A stretch of DNA of 64,000 nt from Photobacterium phosphoreum. Lineage in GTDB: Bacteria > Pseudomonadota > Gammaproteobacteria > Enterobacterales > Vibrionaceae. Where the stretch lies: assembly GCF_002954725.1 (NCBI RefSeq), contig NZ_MSCQ01000003.1, positions 1 through 64,000 of the forward strand, written 5' to 3'. Every line of letters starts with the position of its first letter. Positions within the stretch are counted from its first letter, which is position 1. This document shows, in pieces, positions 37,315 to 47,582 of the stretch. The position numbers and the translations under genes were made by a program. The notes beneath the pieces are model-generated. The model made no database searches, was not told the DNA's origin, and saw only the letters and a program-made list of their open reading frames with translations.

Positions 37315-37854
37315 CTAGCACTCGCTATGTGTTCGCTCTGCCAGAGCTAATACTTGTGCAAACCATGCTGTAAACAACTGCGGTGCCTGTTGTAATTGCA
37401 ACTGTAATTCAGCAGTAGACCACCAACGATATGCCATCACTTCCGCCGGATTAGGAGTAAATACCATCCCCTCACCATTGGCAATCAAGACATGATCTAA
37501 CTCATGTTCAATCAATTTATTATCCAATTTAGCGTAATAACAAAAATGACCTACATCTGCTAACGGGGCCGTCAATGTAATCCCCATCTCCTCTTGTAAA
37601 CGACGCACACCAGCCTGACTTAGGCTTTCCCTCTGCCGAGGATGAGAGCAACAAGTATTAGTCCATAAACCGCCGCTATGATATTTTTCTAATGCACGTT
37701 GATGTAATAAATATTCACGCCCAAAAGGAGTATCTCGATAAAGTAATACCGAAAAAGCCAAGTGCAATGCACCATCACGATGAGCTTGCATTTTTTCTTG
37801 TAGACCAAGTTGATGGCCTTGTTCATCTACTAATATTACATATTCTTCAGTCAT
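37315..37854 (-). CDS. idi: Isopentenyl-diphosphate delta-isomerase, type I
   Basis: Interconverts IPP and DMAPP for isoprenoid synthesis. 179 aa (E. coli 182) with a Nudix-like fold. Catalytic cysteine in TNTCCSHPR (~residue 66) and catalytic glutamate in EHELDHVL (~115). The metal-binding histidines of HLAFSVLLY and CSHP are present. Non-essential where the MEP pathway supplies both isomers. No MEP gene lies nearby. The ATG at 37854 matches the family's usual start. Confidence 0.95.
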   Translation of the reverse strand: MTEEYVILVDEQGHQLGLQEKMQAHRDGALHLAFSVLLYRDTPFGREYLLHQRALEKYHSGGLWTNTCCSHPRQRESLSQAGVRRLQEEMGITLTAPLADVGHFCYYAKLDNKLIEHELDHVLIANGEGMVFTPNPAEVMAYRWWSTAELQLQLQQAPQLFTAWFAQVLALAERTHSEC

Positions 37855-37915
37855 GATTATCTTCTACTTACTGTCTCAAAATATTGCTTATCGTTATTAA
37901 GTAACTATAAAACAA

Positions 37916-37948
37916 AACAAGGACATGCTTATAAAACATGCCCTTGTT
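37916..37948 (-). terminator. plsC terminator
   Basis: Minus-strand AACAAGGGCATG / CATGTCCTTGTT (one mismatch), followed by TTGTTTT. Confidence 0.8.
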
Positions 37949-38004
37949 AATAACACTTATACTATATCTTTTAGTTATGATTTTTAAGTATTATATATTA
38001 AGTA

Positions 38005-38730
38005 TTAATGTTTATTACGCTGAGCGACTTCTTGATCCAATTCTGCCAGTTTAGTCGCCATTAGTTTACGGCTTTGAGTAAGTAAGTTTCGTACATCTTC
38101 TTTTTCTAAACCAACAGTTGCAATCGGCTTCATTACCTCAACAATCACTAACCCGTTATCCCAACGATTAAGTTTTACCTTATCGGTTGAGCTACACACA
38201 ATCGGTACAATCGGCACTTGAGCGCCAATAGCCGCATGAAAAGCACCGGTTTTAAACGGCAATAAACCACGACCACGCGAGCGTGTACCTTCAGGGAACA
38301 TCCATACGGATACTTTATTTTTTTTGATTTTATCCACAACCTGACCAATAGTACCTACTGCTTTACTGCGATTTGCACGATCAATTAGAATGTTACCGGT
38401 GATCCAATATAGCTGCCCAAACAATGGGATCCAGACTAAACTTTTTTTACCAACCGTGACTGTACGCTGCATGATTGCACCTGAAACGGTAAATAAATCA
38501 TAAGTATTTTGATGGTTAGCGATATAAACCGCAGGGCCGACTTGCTCAGCACCTTCCGCATAACGGATCTCTAGTTTAATGCCAACAACACGTGACATTT
38601 TGCTAAAAAGTCGCCCAAAAGTATAAACATGTTTAGGATTACGGGGACTAAATAAACAATAACCACAGCCAAAGACAAAAGTTACAATGGCAAAAATAGC
38701 GATCGCAATCATGCGCAAAATATAAATCAT
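38005..38730 (-). CDS. plsC: 1-acyl-sn-glycerol-3-phosphate acyltransferase
   Basis: Adds the second acyl chain to lysophosphatidic acid at the inner membrane, giving phosphatidic acid. 241 aa (E. coli 245). N-terminal membrane helix (MIYILRMIAIAIFAIV), then CLFSPRNPKHV, the catalytic NHQNTYD (H-x4-D) and substrate-binding FPEGTRSRGRG, all as in the family. I chose the ATG at 38730 because GAGGAG lies 8 nt upstream and it aligns with E. coli PlsC; the frame stays open 96 bp further but without homology. Downstream of parC, as in enterobacteria. Confidence 0.97.
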   Translation of the reverse strand: MIYILRMIAIAIFAIVTFVFGCGYCLFSPRNPKHVYTFGRLFSKMSRVVGIKLEIRYAEGAEQVGPAVYIANHQNTYDLFTVSGAIMQRTVTVGKKSLVWIPLFGQLYWITGNILIDRANRSKAVGTIGQVVDKIKKNKVSVWMFPEGTRSRGRGLLPFKTGAFHAAIGAQVPIVPIVCSSTDKVKLNRWDNGLVIVEVMKPIATVGLEKEDVRNLLTQSRKLMATKLAELDQEVAQRNKH

Positions 38731-38849
38731 TAAAACACTCCTCAGCGTACAAGTGTGCGCTAGTATACCCACCACAAGGGAAATTACACTTGTTATGTGT
38801 ATCGACAACTCAAGCGACAGCAGCACAATTGACGCAAATAAATCATTAA

Positions 38850-38875
38850 AAAGCCCTCATAGATACGAGGGCTTT
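38850..38875 (-). terminator. parC terminator
   Basis: AAAGCCCTC / GAGGGCTTT (9 bp, 8-nt loop), with a T-tract on the minus strand. Confidence 0.88.
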
Positions 38876-38894
38876 ATTGTGTGTATAGCCGAAA

Positions 38895-41174
38895 TTAACT
38901 GTCAGTTAATTGATCATCACTAAGAGTTTGTGGTGAATCAATTTCAATCTCAGTCACTCGTTGCAATCCACGTGGCAACATTGATCCTCGACGGCCTCGT
39001 TCACCACGGAAATTCTCAAGATCACTTGGTTTCAAGCCTAACTTCCGCTTACCAGCATACAAGGTAACATGGCTATCTGCGGTAATAACCGTTAAGTAAG
39101 ATAAAAATTCTTCACGCGCTTTTGCTCGTGCTGATGGAATATTAATGATCTTATTACCCTTACCTTTACCTAGTTGCGGCAAATCTTTAATTGGGAATAA
39201 CAACATTCGACCTTCATTGGTGATCGCCATGATTTGGTCGTTATTAATATCAGCAATCGGTTGAGGCGGTAATACCAATGACTTTTCAGGTACGGTTAAT
39301 AAGGCTTTACCGCTCTTATTTTTAGAAACCATGTCACTGCTTTTACAAATGAAACCATAGCCAGCATCCGATGCCATTAGCCATAATTGATTATCATCCG
39401 CCATCATTACCTGACGCATATTGGTGCCAGGAGTCAGATTTAGACGACCGGTAATAGGTTCACCTTGGCTACGTGCTGACGGTAGACTATGCGATTCAAG
39501 CGCATAACTACGACCATCTGAACTGAGGAAAATAGCAGGCTGATTACTCTTACCACGCGCATGGGCAAGATAATTATCCCCTGATTTATAATTCAGCGTA
39601 TTAGGATCAACCTCATGCCCTTTGGCATGACGGATCCAACCTTTTTCAGACAACACCACGGTGATCGTTTCACTTGGAATTAAATCACGCTCTGTTAATG
39701 CTTTTGCTTCTGCTCGTTCAACCAATGGAGAACGACGATCATCGCCATACTTTTCAGCATCAGCGATAATTTCTTTTTTAATCAAGGTATTTAAACGACG
39801 CTCAGAACCTAACAACTTTTCAAGCTGATCGCGCTCTTTAGCTAATTCGTCTAATTCACCACGGATCTTAATTTCTTCAAGCTTGGCTAATTGACGCAGT
39901 TTTATTTCTAAAATAGCATCAGCTTGAGTGACACTTAAATCAAAGCGAGACATTAATTCTGCTTTCGGATCATCTTCACTACGAATGATCTCAATCACTT
40001 CATCAATATTTAAATACGCCGCTAATAAGCCTTCTAAAATATGTAATCGAGCGATAACTTTATCTAAACGATACTGCAAACGACGACGGACCGTATTACG
40101 ACGATACTCGAGCCATTCTTTAATGATCGTCACTAAGCCTTTCACTTGTGGACGACCATCTAAACCCAGCATATTGATGTTAGCACGGAAACTTTTTTCT
40201 AAATCTGTCGAAGCGAATAAGTGATTCATCAATTGATCACAATCAATCCGATTTGTACGAGGCACTATCACGATTCGGGTTGGATTTTCATGATCAGATT
40301 CATCACGTAAATCTTCGACCATTGGCAGCTTTTTAGCACGCATTTGCGCGGCAATTTGCTCCAATAATTTGGCACCTGACGTCTGATGAGGCAGCGCAGT
40401 AATAATAATATCACCGTTCTCTTTATGCCAAATCGCACGCATTCTAATACTGCCACGACCCGTAGCATACATTTTCTGCAAATCAGATTTTGAAGTGATA
40501 ATTTCAGCTTCAGTCGGATAATCTGGACCTTGAACAAACATCATCAGTTGTTCAAGATCAGCATTTGGATTATCGATCATATGCACCGCAGCATTAGCGA
40601 CTTCACGCACATTATGCGGGGGAATATCGGTTGCCATACCCACGGCAATACCGGTAATACCATTCAATAAAATATGCGGTAATCGTGCTGGCAGCATTTT
40701 AGGCTCAAGCATAGTACCGTCAAAGTTAGGTACCCAATCTGCTGTGCCTTGATTTATTTCAGCTAATAATATTTCTGAAAAACGCGATAAACGGGATTCG
40801 GTATAACGCATTGCAGCAAAAGATTTTGGATCATCAGGCGCACCCCAGTTACCCTGACCATCCACTAACGGATAACGGTAAGAGAAAGGCTGTGCCATTA
40901 GTACCATCGCTTCATAACACGCCGAGTCGCCGTGTGGATGGAATTTACCTAATACGTCACCGACAGTACGTGCTGATTTTTTATATTTTGCAGTGGCACT
41001 CAAACCTAACTCTGACATCGCATAAATAATACGACGTTGTACTGGTTTTAAGCCGTCACCAATAAAAGGTAAGGCACGATCCATAATTACATACATGGAG
41101 TAGTTTAAATAAGCGTCTTCAGTAAACTTTCTAAGTGGAAGCTGTTCAACGCCATCCATAGAGACATCAGTCAT
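38895..41174 (-). CDS. parC: DNA topoisomerase IV subunit A
   Basis: The DNA-cleaving subunit that, with ParE, separates daughter chromosomes. 759 aa (E. coli 752). The breakage-reunion domain fills ~1-490, with catalytic tyrosine Y124 in AAMRYTESR; a C-terminal beta-pinwheel follows. The quinolone-resistance positions are wild type: S84 and E88 in [10 protein letters not shown] correspond to E. coli S80 and E84. The ATG at 41174 gives a slightly longer N-terminus than E. coli. It lies 82 bp after parE, with a strong hairpin in the gap. Confidence 0.98.
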   Translation of the reverse strand: MTDVSMDGVEQLPLRKFTEDAYLNYSMYVIMDRALPFIGDGLKPVQRRIIYAMSELGLSATAKYKKSARTVGDVLGKFHPHGDSACYEAMVLMAQPFSYRYPLVDGQGNWGAPDDPKSFAAMRYTESRLSRFSEILLAEINQGTADWVPNFDGTMLEPKMLPARLPHILLNGITGIAVGMATDIPPHNVREVANAAVHMIDNPNADLEQLMMFVQGPDYPTEAEIITSKSDLQKMYATGRGSIRMRAIWHKENGDIIITALPHQTSGAKLLEQIAAQMRAKKLPMVEDLRDESDHENPTRIVIVPRTNRIDCDQLMNHLFASTDLEKSFRANINMLGLDGRPQVKGLVTIIKEWLEYRRNTVRRRLQYRLDKVIARLHILEGLLAAYLNIDEVIEIIRSEDDPKAELMSRFDLSVTQADAILEIKLRQLAKLEEIKIRGELDELAKERDQLEKLLGSERRLNTLIKKEIIADAEKYGDDRRSPLVERAEAKALTERDLIPSETITVVLSEKGWIRHAKGHEVDPNTLNYKSGDNYLAHARGKSNQPAIFLSSDGRSYALESHSLPSARSQGEPITGRLNLTPGTNMRQVMMADDNQLWLMASDAGYGFICKSSDMVSKNKSGKALLTVPEKSLVLPPQPIADINNDQIMAITNEGRMLLFPIKDLPQLGKGKGNKIINIPSARAKAREEFLSYLTVITADSHVTLYAGKRKLGLKPSDLENFRGERGRRGSMLPRGLQRVTEIEIDSPQTLSDDQLTDS

Positions 41175-41205
41175 CGTGAGATAATCCGTCTTAAATAATG
41201 CGATT

Positions 41206-41226
41206 CGGCAAACATAATGTTTGCCG
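41206..41226 (-). promoter_or_regulatory. parE-parC intercistronic hairpin
   Basis: CGGCAAACAT / ATGTTTGCCG, a 10-bp near-perfect inverted repeat without a T-tract, 32 nt before parC. Possibly an mRNA processing element. Confidence 0.45.
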
Positions 41227-41256
41227 ATTTAAAAATGAGATATATGTGGGGCTGAA

Positions 41257-43140
41257 TTACACTTCCGCCATGTCGCCTTTGCTTTGTAGCCAATGGCGAC
41301 GATCTTCTGCGCGCTTTTTACCGAGCAGCATATCCATCATTTCATTAGTTTCACTATCATCATCAATAGTAAGTTGAACTAAACGACGGGTATTAGGATC
41401 CATGGTAGTTTCACGTAATTGCAGTGGGTTCATTTCACCCAGACCTTTAAAGCGCTGCACGTTGATCTTACCGCGCTTGCCTTTTAAACGCTCCAGAATG
41501 GCATTTTTTTCTGATTCATCCAGTGCATAAAAAACCTCTTTACCCAAATCGATACGATAAAGGGGTGGCATCGCGATAAATATATGCCCTGCTCGTACTA
41601 ACGCTTCAAAGTGCTTCATAAACAAGGCACATAATAACGTTGCGATATGTAGTCCATCGGAGTCCGCATCGGCAAGAACACAGATTTTACCGTAACGTAG
41701 ACCACTTAAATCATCACTATCAGGATCAATACCTAATGCGATTGAAATATTATGGACTTCTTCTGATGCAAGTACTTGATCAGATGATACTTCCCACGTA
41801 TTCAATATCTTACCGCGTAATGGCATGATAGCTTGGAACATACGATCGCGAGCTTGTTTCGCTGAACCGCCTGCCGAATCACCTTCCACTAAGAACAATT
41901 CTGTGCGGTTTAGATCTTGCTGCGAACAATCGGCTAATTTACCCGGTAAAGCCGGACCTGAGGCAATTTTCTTACGCACCACTTTCTTGCTGGCACGCAT
42001 ACGTCGATGGGCATTAGCAATACAGACTTCAGCTAATAACTCCGCCAGCTGTGGACGTTCATTAAGCCATAAACTAAAGGCATCTTTCACTACACCTGAA
42101 ACAAATGCCGCACATTGACGTGACGATAAGCGTTCTTTGGTTTGACCAGCAAACTGTGGATCCTGCATTTTCACTGATAATACGTATGCACAGCGATCCC
42201 AGATGTCATCAGCGGTAAGTTTTACTCCACGCGGTAACAAATTGCGGAATTCACAGAACTCACGCATCGCATCAAGTAAACCTTGGCGCAGACCATTAAC
42301 ATGGGTACCACCTTGTGCGGTTGGGATCAGGTTAACGTAACTTTCAGTGATCAGTTCACCACCTTCAGGTAGCCACAATAACGCCCAATCAGCCGCTTCT
42401 GTCGCACCACTAAAGACACCTGTAAAAGGTTCTTCAGGCAGTAAAGTGTAACCTTTTACGCCTTCAGCCAAATAATCTTTCAAGCCATCGTCATAGCACC
42501 AACGTATTGTTTCATCGGTGATTTTATTAGTAAAAACAACTTCTAAGCCAGGGCATAAAACGGCTTTAGCTTTTAAATTACTTTTAAGACGAGTAACCGA
42601 AAATTTGGCACTATCAAAATATTTAGGGTTCGGCCAAAAATGGACTTTAGTGCCTTTAGCACGACGACCACAAGTACCAATAACCTCTAATTCAGAGACT
42701 TTATCGCCGTTTTCAAATGCGATTTGATACACTTGACCGTCACGTTTAACAGTCACTTCAACCCGATCAGAAAGGGCGTTAACAACGGAAATACCTACCC
42801 CGTGCAAGCCACCTGAAAATTGGTAGTTTTTACCCGAGAATTTACCTCCGGCATGTAATTTACAGAGAATAAGCTCAACCCCAGAAACACCTTCTTCTGG
42901 ATGAATATCAACAGGCATACCACGACCGTCATCAATCACTTCTAATGATTGATCGGCATGAAGAATGACTTCGACTTTACGAGCATGTCCAGCCAAGGCT
43001 TCATCGACACTGTTATCGATAACTTCTTGACCGAGGTGGTTAGGTCTTACCGTATCGGTATACATACCCGGACGGCGGCGTACTGGCTCAAGGCCATTTA
43101 GAACCTCAATGGCTCCAGCGTTATAGCTTTGATCTGTCAT
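41257..43140 (-). CDS. parE: DNA topoisomerase IV subunit B
   Basis: The ATPase subunit of topoisomerase IV, 627 aa (E. coli 630). GHKL ATP site: EVIDNSVDEALAG (with the catalytic Glu) and GLHGVGISVVNALSD. The TOPRIM domain begins at LVEGDSAGGSAKQARDR (~residue 412). I chose the ATG at 43140 because MTDQSYNAGAIEVLNGLEPVRR aligns directly with E. coli ParE (MTQTYNADAIEVL); the frame stays open 66 bp further. No clear Shine-Dalgarno is visible. A 7-bp GACTCAC/GTGAGTC hairpin (43219-43237) lies in the 215-bp gap upstream. Confidence 0.97.
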   Translation of the reverse strand: MTDQSYNAGAIEVLNGLEPVRRRPGMYTDTVRPNHLGQEVIDNSVDEALAGHARKVEVILHADQSLEVIDDGRGMPVDIHPEEGVSGVELILCKLHAGGKFSGKNYQFSGGLHGVGISVVNALSDRVEVTVKRDGQVYQIAFENGDKVSELEVIGTCGRRAKGTKVHFWPNPKYFDSAKFSVTRLKSNLKAKAVLCPGLEVVFTNKITDETIRWCYDDGLKDYLAEGVKGYTLLPEEPFTGVFSGATEAADWALLWLPEGGELITESYVNLIPTAQGGTHVNGLRQGLLDAMREFCEFRNLLPRGVKLTADDIWDRCAYVLSVKMQDPQFAGQTKERLSSRQCAAFVSGVVKDAFSLWLNERPQLAELLAEVCIANAHRRMRASKKVVRKKIASGPALPGKLADCSQQDLNRTELFLVEGDSAGGSAKQARDRMFQAIMPLRGKILNTWEVSSDQVLASEEVHNISIALGIDPDSDDLSGLRYGKICVLADADSDGLHIATLLCALFMKHFEALVRAGHIFIAMPPLYRIDLGKEVFYALDESEKNAILERLKGKRGKINVQRFKGLGEMNPLQLRETTMDPNTRRLVQLTIDDDSETNEMMDMLLGKKRAEDRRHWLQSKGDMAEV

Positions 43141-43355
43141 ATCACGGAAATTTACGGGAAAATTTTGCAAACAATAGTCAGTAACCCTCGCGATGTTGTC
43201 AAGCAAGAGTCAGCGGAAGACTCACATTCAGTGAGTCGAGTCTCTTTTCTGTCGTCATGAAAAGGGACGTAAACTGGGTATCGATTTTATGCTAATGCAC
43301 ATAACTTGATTTATAGGGTAGCCTATCTCGTTACTCAATGAACAGATAAGTCAGG

Positions 43356-43934
43356 TTATAACCCTAAGAATTGAAGAATGGTGGCGGGAAAACGTTCAAA
43401 ATTACAAAAACTATGATCACCATTAGCTTCTATTGTTAGCCTACAGTGTGCATATTTTAATGCTGCTTGACGATAATCTAGCACTTCATCGCCTTGTTGT
43501 AATAACACCCACAACCGTTGTGGCTGAGTAATAGTAATCACGTCGAGTGCTTTTAACTCATCAATGTGTTGAGGTTCCAACACGTAATTTTCACCACTAT
43601 AGGGATTCTGTTGTGGCCCAAGATAATCAACCAACAGCTGATAAGGCGTAACCGCTGGGTTAACTAACACTGCTGACAACTGATAACGCTCACTGAGCCA
43701 AGCACTTAAATAGCCCCCCAAAGAACTACCAACAACACCGATAGTGTAATGGTCGTTATATTGCTCAATCAATTGTGTCAAATATTGACTTGCTTGTGCC
43801 GGATAACTTGGTAATTGAGGCGCTATGACCTTTATATCAGGTCGATGTTCACGACAATAGGCTAGCATTTGTTGGGCTTTCAAGGAAAATGGTGAACTAT
43901 TAAACCCATGTAAATAAATTAATAACGACGGCAT
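43356..43934 (-). CDS. yqiA: YqiA-type esterase
   Basis: A 192-aa alpha/beta hydrolase: LIYLHGFNSSPFSLKAQ at the N-terminus (oxyanion region), nucleophile serine in VGSSLGGYLS (~residue 73), acid in QQGDEVLDY, and histidine in NGDHSFCNF (~174). Members cleave short-chain palmitoyl-CoA and p-nitrophenyl esters; the physiological substrate is unknown. The ATG overlaps the cpdA stop by one base (TGATG), so the two are translationally coupled. Part of the nudF-yqiB-cpdA-yqiA-parE cluster. Confidence 0.94.
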   Translation of the reverse strand: MPSLLIYLHGFNSSPFSLKAQQMLAYCREHRPDIKVIAPQLPSYPAQASQYLTQLIEQYNDHYTIGVVGSSLGGYLSAWLSERYQLSAVLVNPAVTPYQLLVDYLGPQQNPYSGENYVLEPQHIDELKALDVITITQPQRLWVLLQQGDEVLDYRQAALKYAHCRLTIEANGDHSFCNFERFPATILQFLGL

Positions 43935-44758
43935 CAGTACCCTTCTGCATCAAGTTTAGGTTTAAATTGATCACCACTAATACGGTGGACGCTGGTAATA
44001 ATTTGTCCATCATTGATTAATTCTAAGTAACGCCACCCCGGATTATTATGATCTAAAGCAAAATCATCAGAATCTGGCATAAATTGAATACAGGTTGATG
44101 GTGTCGCCAGCACGCGTACGCCATGGTAAGTACGATCTAAATCTTGATGAATATGACCACACAATACTGCTTTTACTTGAGGATGGTCATCAATCACCTT
44201 CCATAAGCCACTGTTATTATGTAGTTGATGTTGATCTAGCCACGCACTACCGGCTTCAAGCGGGTGATGATGTAATAAAATTAATGCATGCCGATCAGGG
44301 TAACGTGCAAGAGCGGCATCTAATAAAACTAACTGTGCAGCGCTTAGCTCACCATGCGGTACACCTTGCACTTGGCTATCAAGTAAAATCATTTGCCAAT
44401 GATCGCCCACTAGTACCTGCTGTTGTGGCTTTATTTGCTCACTCGGTAAAATGGATTGCATCGTTGGCTGAAAATCATGATTACCCGGTAACCAAAAGCA
44501 CGGTTGTGACCAGCGTGAAATACCATCAGCAAAACGCTGATAAGAATAAGGGGTGTGATCTTGAGAAATATCACCCGTAGCAACGATGGCGTCAAAATGA
44601 CGCGCAGCAGCATCTACCCCATTAAGCACGGCATGAAAACTGTCTTTGGTTGCCACGCCAAGCAAAGAGCCGGAACCATTGGCAAACAAATGAGTGTCGG
44701 TAATTTGCAGAAGAACCACACTTTCGGGGTTGGTCTGCGGCAGCGAATAGGTCTGCAA
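43934..44758 (-). CDS. cpdA: 3',5'-cyclic-AMP phosphodiesterase
   Basis: A class III metallophosphoesterase that hydrolyses cAMP and so tunes CRP signalling. Metal motifs: DTHLF, GDISQD, GNHDFQP, HHHPLEAGS and GHIHQDL. No in-frame ATG precedes the conserved core. I prefer a TTG at 44758 (274 aa, E. coli 275), which places the core at the same distance as in E. coli and has AAGG upstream, though with a long spacer. A TTG at 44788 would give 284 aa but has no ribosome site. The start is therefore uncertain. Coupled to yqiA. Confidence 0.93.
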   Translation of the reverse strand: MQTYSLPQTNPESVVLLQITDTHLFANGSGSLLGVATKDSFHAVLNGVDAAARHFDAIVATGDISQDHTPYSYQRFADGISRWSQPCFWLPGNHDFQPTMQSILPSEQIKPQQQVLVGDHWQMILLDSQVQGVPHGELSAAQLVLLDAALARYPDRHALILLHHHPLEAGSAWLDQHQLHNNSGLWKVIDDHPQVKAVLCGHIHQDLDRTYHGVRVLATPSTCIQFMPDSDDFALDHNNPGWRYLELINDGQIITSVHRISGDQFKPKLDAEGY

Positions 44759-44798
44759 AACGTCAAAAACCTTGTCTATTCTGAGCAATTAAGTTCAA

Positions 44799-45227
44799 TT
44801 AACAAACGCATTGTTTACTAAGCCCGTGGCGTAAACAATGCTTCAACCAGTCACCTAAGAAAAGGTTGACTTGATGTTTCTCATTTTTTTGGTGCATACG
44901 CAAGTTTGGATAATCATATATTGGCTTGAGACGAGAAATCTGCTGCACAGCACACACTTCTGCGACCTTAGCATCATGATATAACCGTACCGTGAGTAAG
45001 GGCGCTAAATAATCAACAACGCTCTCATTATCAACTAAACCTAATGTTACCACGGTGGTATAGCGAGTCGATTCAATAATTTTCAACTGGTATGTATCAT
45101 TACAGACGAGGTATACCTGCACATCTCCAACATCATCGCTACGCGGCAATAACGGTAAGAGTTTTGCGTAATTAGTTTCATACAAGCGCATTAGGCTTGT
45201 CAAATCAACAGTATACCTTTTATTCAA
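44799..45227 (-). CDS. yqiB: DUF1249 family protein YqiB
   Basis: 142 aa of unknown function; orthologous to E. coli YqiB over its whole length (RYT, then MRLYETNYAKLLPLLPR, STRYTTVVT, LTVRLYHDAKVAEVC, YDYPNLRMHQKNEKHQVN, DWLKHCL). The start is a TTG at 45227 with GGGG about 9 nt upstream; an overlapping ATG is out of frame and stops after two codons. It always travels with nudF and cpdA, but no activity is known. Confidence 0.92.
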   Translation of the reverse strand: MNKRYTVDLTSLMRLYETNYAKLLPLLPRSDDVGDVQVYLVCNDTYQLKIIESTRYTTVVTLGLVDNESVVDYLAPLLTVRLYHDAKVAEVCAVQQISRLKPIYDYPNLRMHQKNEKHQVNLFLGDWLKHCLRHGLSKQCVC

Positions 45228-45259
45228 ATCATTCCCCTAGGATTATACGATAATTTATT

Positions 45260-45895
45260 TTATGCTTTTCGCAAACGTTGATGATGTAACTGCAGCCATT
45301 GTAGTGCGATAATTGTAGCCGCATTTTCAATTTTACCAGATTCTAACCATTGATAAGCCTGATTTCTTGAAACAACATGAACCCGAATATCTTCTGATTC
45401 ACTGGCGACACCATGAATACCAGCAGCTAAACGGCTATCTACCTCACTAATAAAGATATCAAGTATTTCGGAACAGCCACCTGAACTGGATAAATAGCGT
45501 GATATTTTTTCTGTTTTACCCAACACTAATCCCGATTCTTCCGTCGCTTCTCGGCGTACCACTTGCTCCGGCGATTCATTATCATGATCGAGCATACCCG
45601 CAACAATTTCTAACTGCCATGGCTGACAATTAGCCGCCATCGCACCAACACGGAACTGCTCAATCAATACCACCCGATCAAGCACTGGATCATAAGGTAA
45701 AACCGCAGCGGCATGACCACGTTCAAACAATTCGCGTTCAAACTCGCCACTCCAACCACCAGCAAATAACTTATGCCGTAAGCGGTATTTAACCATTTTA
45801 AAAAAACCGTCATACACTGTTTTAGTTGATAAAATTTCAACATCTTGCCGATTAAACGTCGGTTGAGTAGGTAAACTATTTGACGTTTTATCCAT
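45260..45895 (-). CDS. nudF: ADP-ribose pyrophosphatase
   Basis: A Nudix hydrolase, 211 aa (E. coli 209), splitting ADP-ribose to AMP and ribose-5-phosphate. The Nudix box is complete: G in GMLDHDNE, then REATEESGL. The N-terminal strand-swapped region (FFKMVKYRLRH) and FERGHAAAVLPYDP match the family. First gene of the nudF-yqiB-cpdA-yqiA-parE series, diverging from tolC, an arrangement shared with E. coli. AAAGGAG precedes the ATG. Confidence 0.96.
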   Translation of the reverse strand: MDKTSNSLPTQPTFNRQDVEILSTKTVYDGFFKMVKYRLRHKLFAGGWSGEFERELFERGHAAAVLPYDPVLDRVVLIEQFRVGAMAANCQPWQLEIVAGMLDHDNESPEQVVRREATEESGLVLGKTEKISRYLSSSGGCSEILDIFISEVDSRLAAGIHGVASESEDIRVHVVSRNQAYQWLESGKIENAATIIALQWLQLHHQRLRKA

Positions 45896-46043
45896 AATTT
45901 CGTCTCCTTTGAGGATAGATATCTATTAAAAGTTAACCAACTTCAGTCAGATAGTATCAAATTTAGGTTATATTCCTTACGGCCATACTAAAAGTGTAAT
46001 ATTCCATTTTTAGCGTTTAAACAATTAAATATTATGTATCTTT

Positions 46044-46074
46044 TTGACACGCTGTTTATTAAATCGATTACAAT
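46044..46074 (+). promoter_or_regulatory. Candidate tolC promoter
   Basis: A perfect TTGACA (46044-46049) followed after 19 nt by TACAAT (46069-46074). The spacer is at the upper limit. It would give a ~135-nt leader. Nothing else in 45896-46215 was recognisable. Confidence 0.4.
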
Positions 46075-46215
46075 GAACCTATAATTGAATGTTAAAATAC
46101 AATCATTAAGTAAAACTACGTAATGATCAGTTTCAAGCAAGCCCGCTTCAGGTAAAATAACGCTTGCACTATTTATACATTCCCATTTTTGTCAGCAAGA
46201 CCAGGAAAGGCATCC

Positions 46216-47517
46216 ATGAAAAAATTGCTTCCAATCATTATTAGCCTTGTAATTGGCTCTATTAGTCAATCAGCATCGGCTGACGATCTCGCTCAGATTT
46301 ATCAGCAAGCCAAGCAAAATGATCCCCAACTTCTAAAAGCCGCGGCCGATAAAGATGCAGCTTTTGAAGCAATCAATTCTTCACGTAGCACACTTTTGCC
46401 ACAAATTAATCTTTCTGCTGGCTACAATACCTACTACCTTGATGCCAAAGATGGCCGAGATAACGGTTTTAATGCGGGTGTTAGTTTAAGCCAATCATTA
46501 TACAACCGTGCCAGCTGGGTAGGTCTTGATATCGCAGAAAAACAAGCTCGTCAAAGCGATGCTTCTTACGCGGTAGCTCAACAAGGTCTTATTTTACGCG
46601 TTTCTACAGCGTATTTTAATGTTTTAAAAGCCAAAGATGACTTGAAATTTGGTGAAGCAGAAAAAGCAGCCGTCGGTCGTCAATTAGAGCAAATGAAACA
46701 ACGCTTCGAAGTGGGTCTATCTGCGATCACAGACGTTTATGATGCTCAAGCACAATACGATACGGTACTGGCTTCTATCATTGTTAAGAAGAATACCCTT
46801 GCTAACAGCTACGAAGAATTACGTGAAATTACTGGTAATGCTTATTCGTCATTAGATCCATTAAATACTGCTAGCTTCTCAGCCAACAAGCCAAAACTGG
46901 CTGCCGATAATCTGGTAAAAGATGCTGAGACTGAAAACCTGACCTTATTAGCATCGCGCATTGGTCAAGATATTGCGCGTGATAATATTTCGTTAGCAGA
47001 TTCTGGACACTTACCGACCTTATCGTTTGAGTCAGGTTATCAATATGATGACACGAGCCCAATGCCTGGTTCGCCAGATCAAGGTAGCCTAACCGCAGGG
47101 ATTAAACTTGATTTACCCATTTACAATGGTGGTAATACCACCTCTCAGGTAAAACAAGCCCAATATAAATACGTATCAGCTAGTGAAAATCTGGAAGCAC
47201 AATACCGCTTAGTGGTAAAAAATGTCCGTAACTACTACAACAACATTAACGCGACCATTGGTTCAATCAATGCTTATAAACAATCAGTGGTTTCTGCAAA
47301 ATCTGCGTTAGAAGCAACTGAAGCAGGTTTTGATGTAGGTACCCGTACTATTGTTGATGTATTAGACTCAACCCGTAGCCTATACTCAGCTAACAGTGAG
47401 CTTTCTAATGCGCGTTACGATTATATCCTAGCGCAATTACAGTTAAAGCAAGCGGTAGGCACACTTAGCGAACAAGACGTATTAGATATCAATTCAGGTT
47501 TAGTACAAACTAAATAA
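46216..47517 (+). CDS. tolC: Outer-membrane channel protein TolC
   Basis: The trimeric outer-membrane exit duct for drug efflux pumps and type I secretion. 433 aa. The signal peptide MKKLLPIIISLVIGSISQSASA is followed by the DDLAQIYQQAKQNDPQLLKAAADK repeat region (in two stretches) and two similar halves of coiled-coil and strand segments; the second half ends with DVGTRTIVDVLDSTRSLY. I chose the ATG at 46216, with AGGAAAGG just upstream; earlier in-frame starts would spoil the signal peptide. The C-terminal Gln/Asn extension of E. coli TolC is missing, as in vibrios. Confidence 0.95.
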   Translation: MKKLLPIIISLVIGSISQSASADDLAQIYQQAKQNDPQLLKAAADKDAAFEAINSSRSTLLPQINLSAGYNTYYLDAKDGRDNGFNAGVSLSQSLYNRASWVGLDIAEKQARQSDASYAVAQQGLILRVSTAYFNVLKAKDDLKFGEAEKAAVGRQLEQMKQRFEVGLSAITDVYDAQAQYDTVLASIIVKKNTLANSYEELREITGNAYSSLDPLNTASFSANKPKLAADNLVKDAETENLTLLASRIGQDIARDNISLADSGHLPTLSFESGYQYDDTSPMPGSPDQGSLTAGIKLDLPIYNGGNTTSQVKQAQYKYVSASENLEAQYRLVVKNVRNYYNNINATIGSINAYKQSVVSAKSALEATEAGFDVGTRTIVDVLDSTRSLYSANSELSNARYDYILAQLQLKQAVGTLSEQDVLDINSGLVQTK

Positions 47518-47535
47518 GCCTGACAATATCGATAT

Positions 47536-47563
47536 AAAAAAAGCGCCTCACGGCGCTTTTTTT
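47536..47563. terminator. Bidirectional terminator, tolC / hldE
   Basis: AAAAAAAGCGCC-TCAC-GGCGCTTTTTTT. Confidence 0.93.
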
Positions 47564-47582
47564 GTGGGTGATAATCCTAAGA

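Noticed and set aside
43219-43237. GACTCAC/GTGAGTC hairpin as yqiA or parE terminator
   Set aside because: It lies between yqiA and parE with no minus-strand T-tract, so it could just as well be a leader hairpin or chance.
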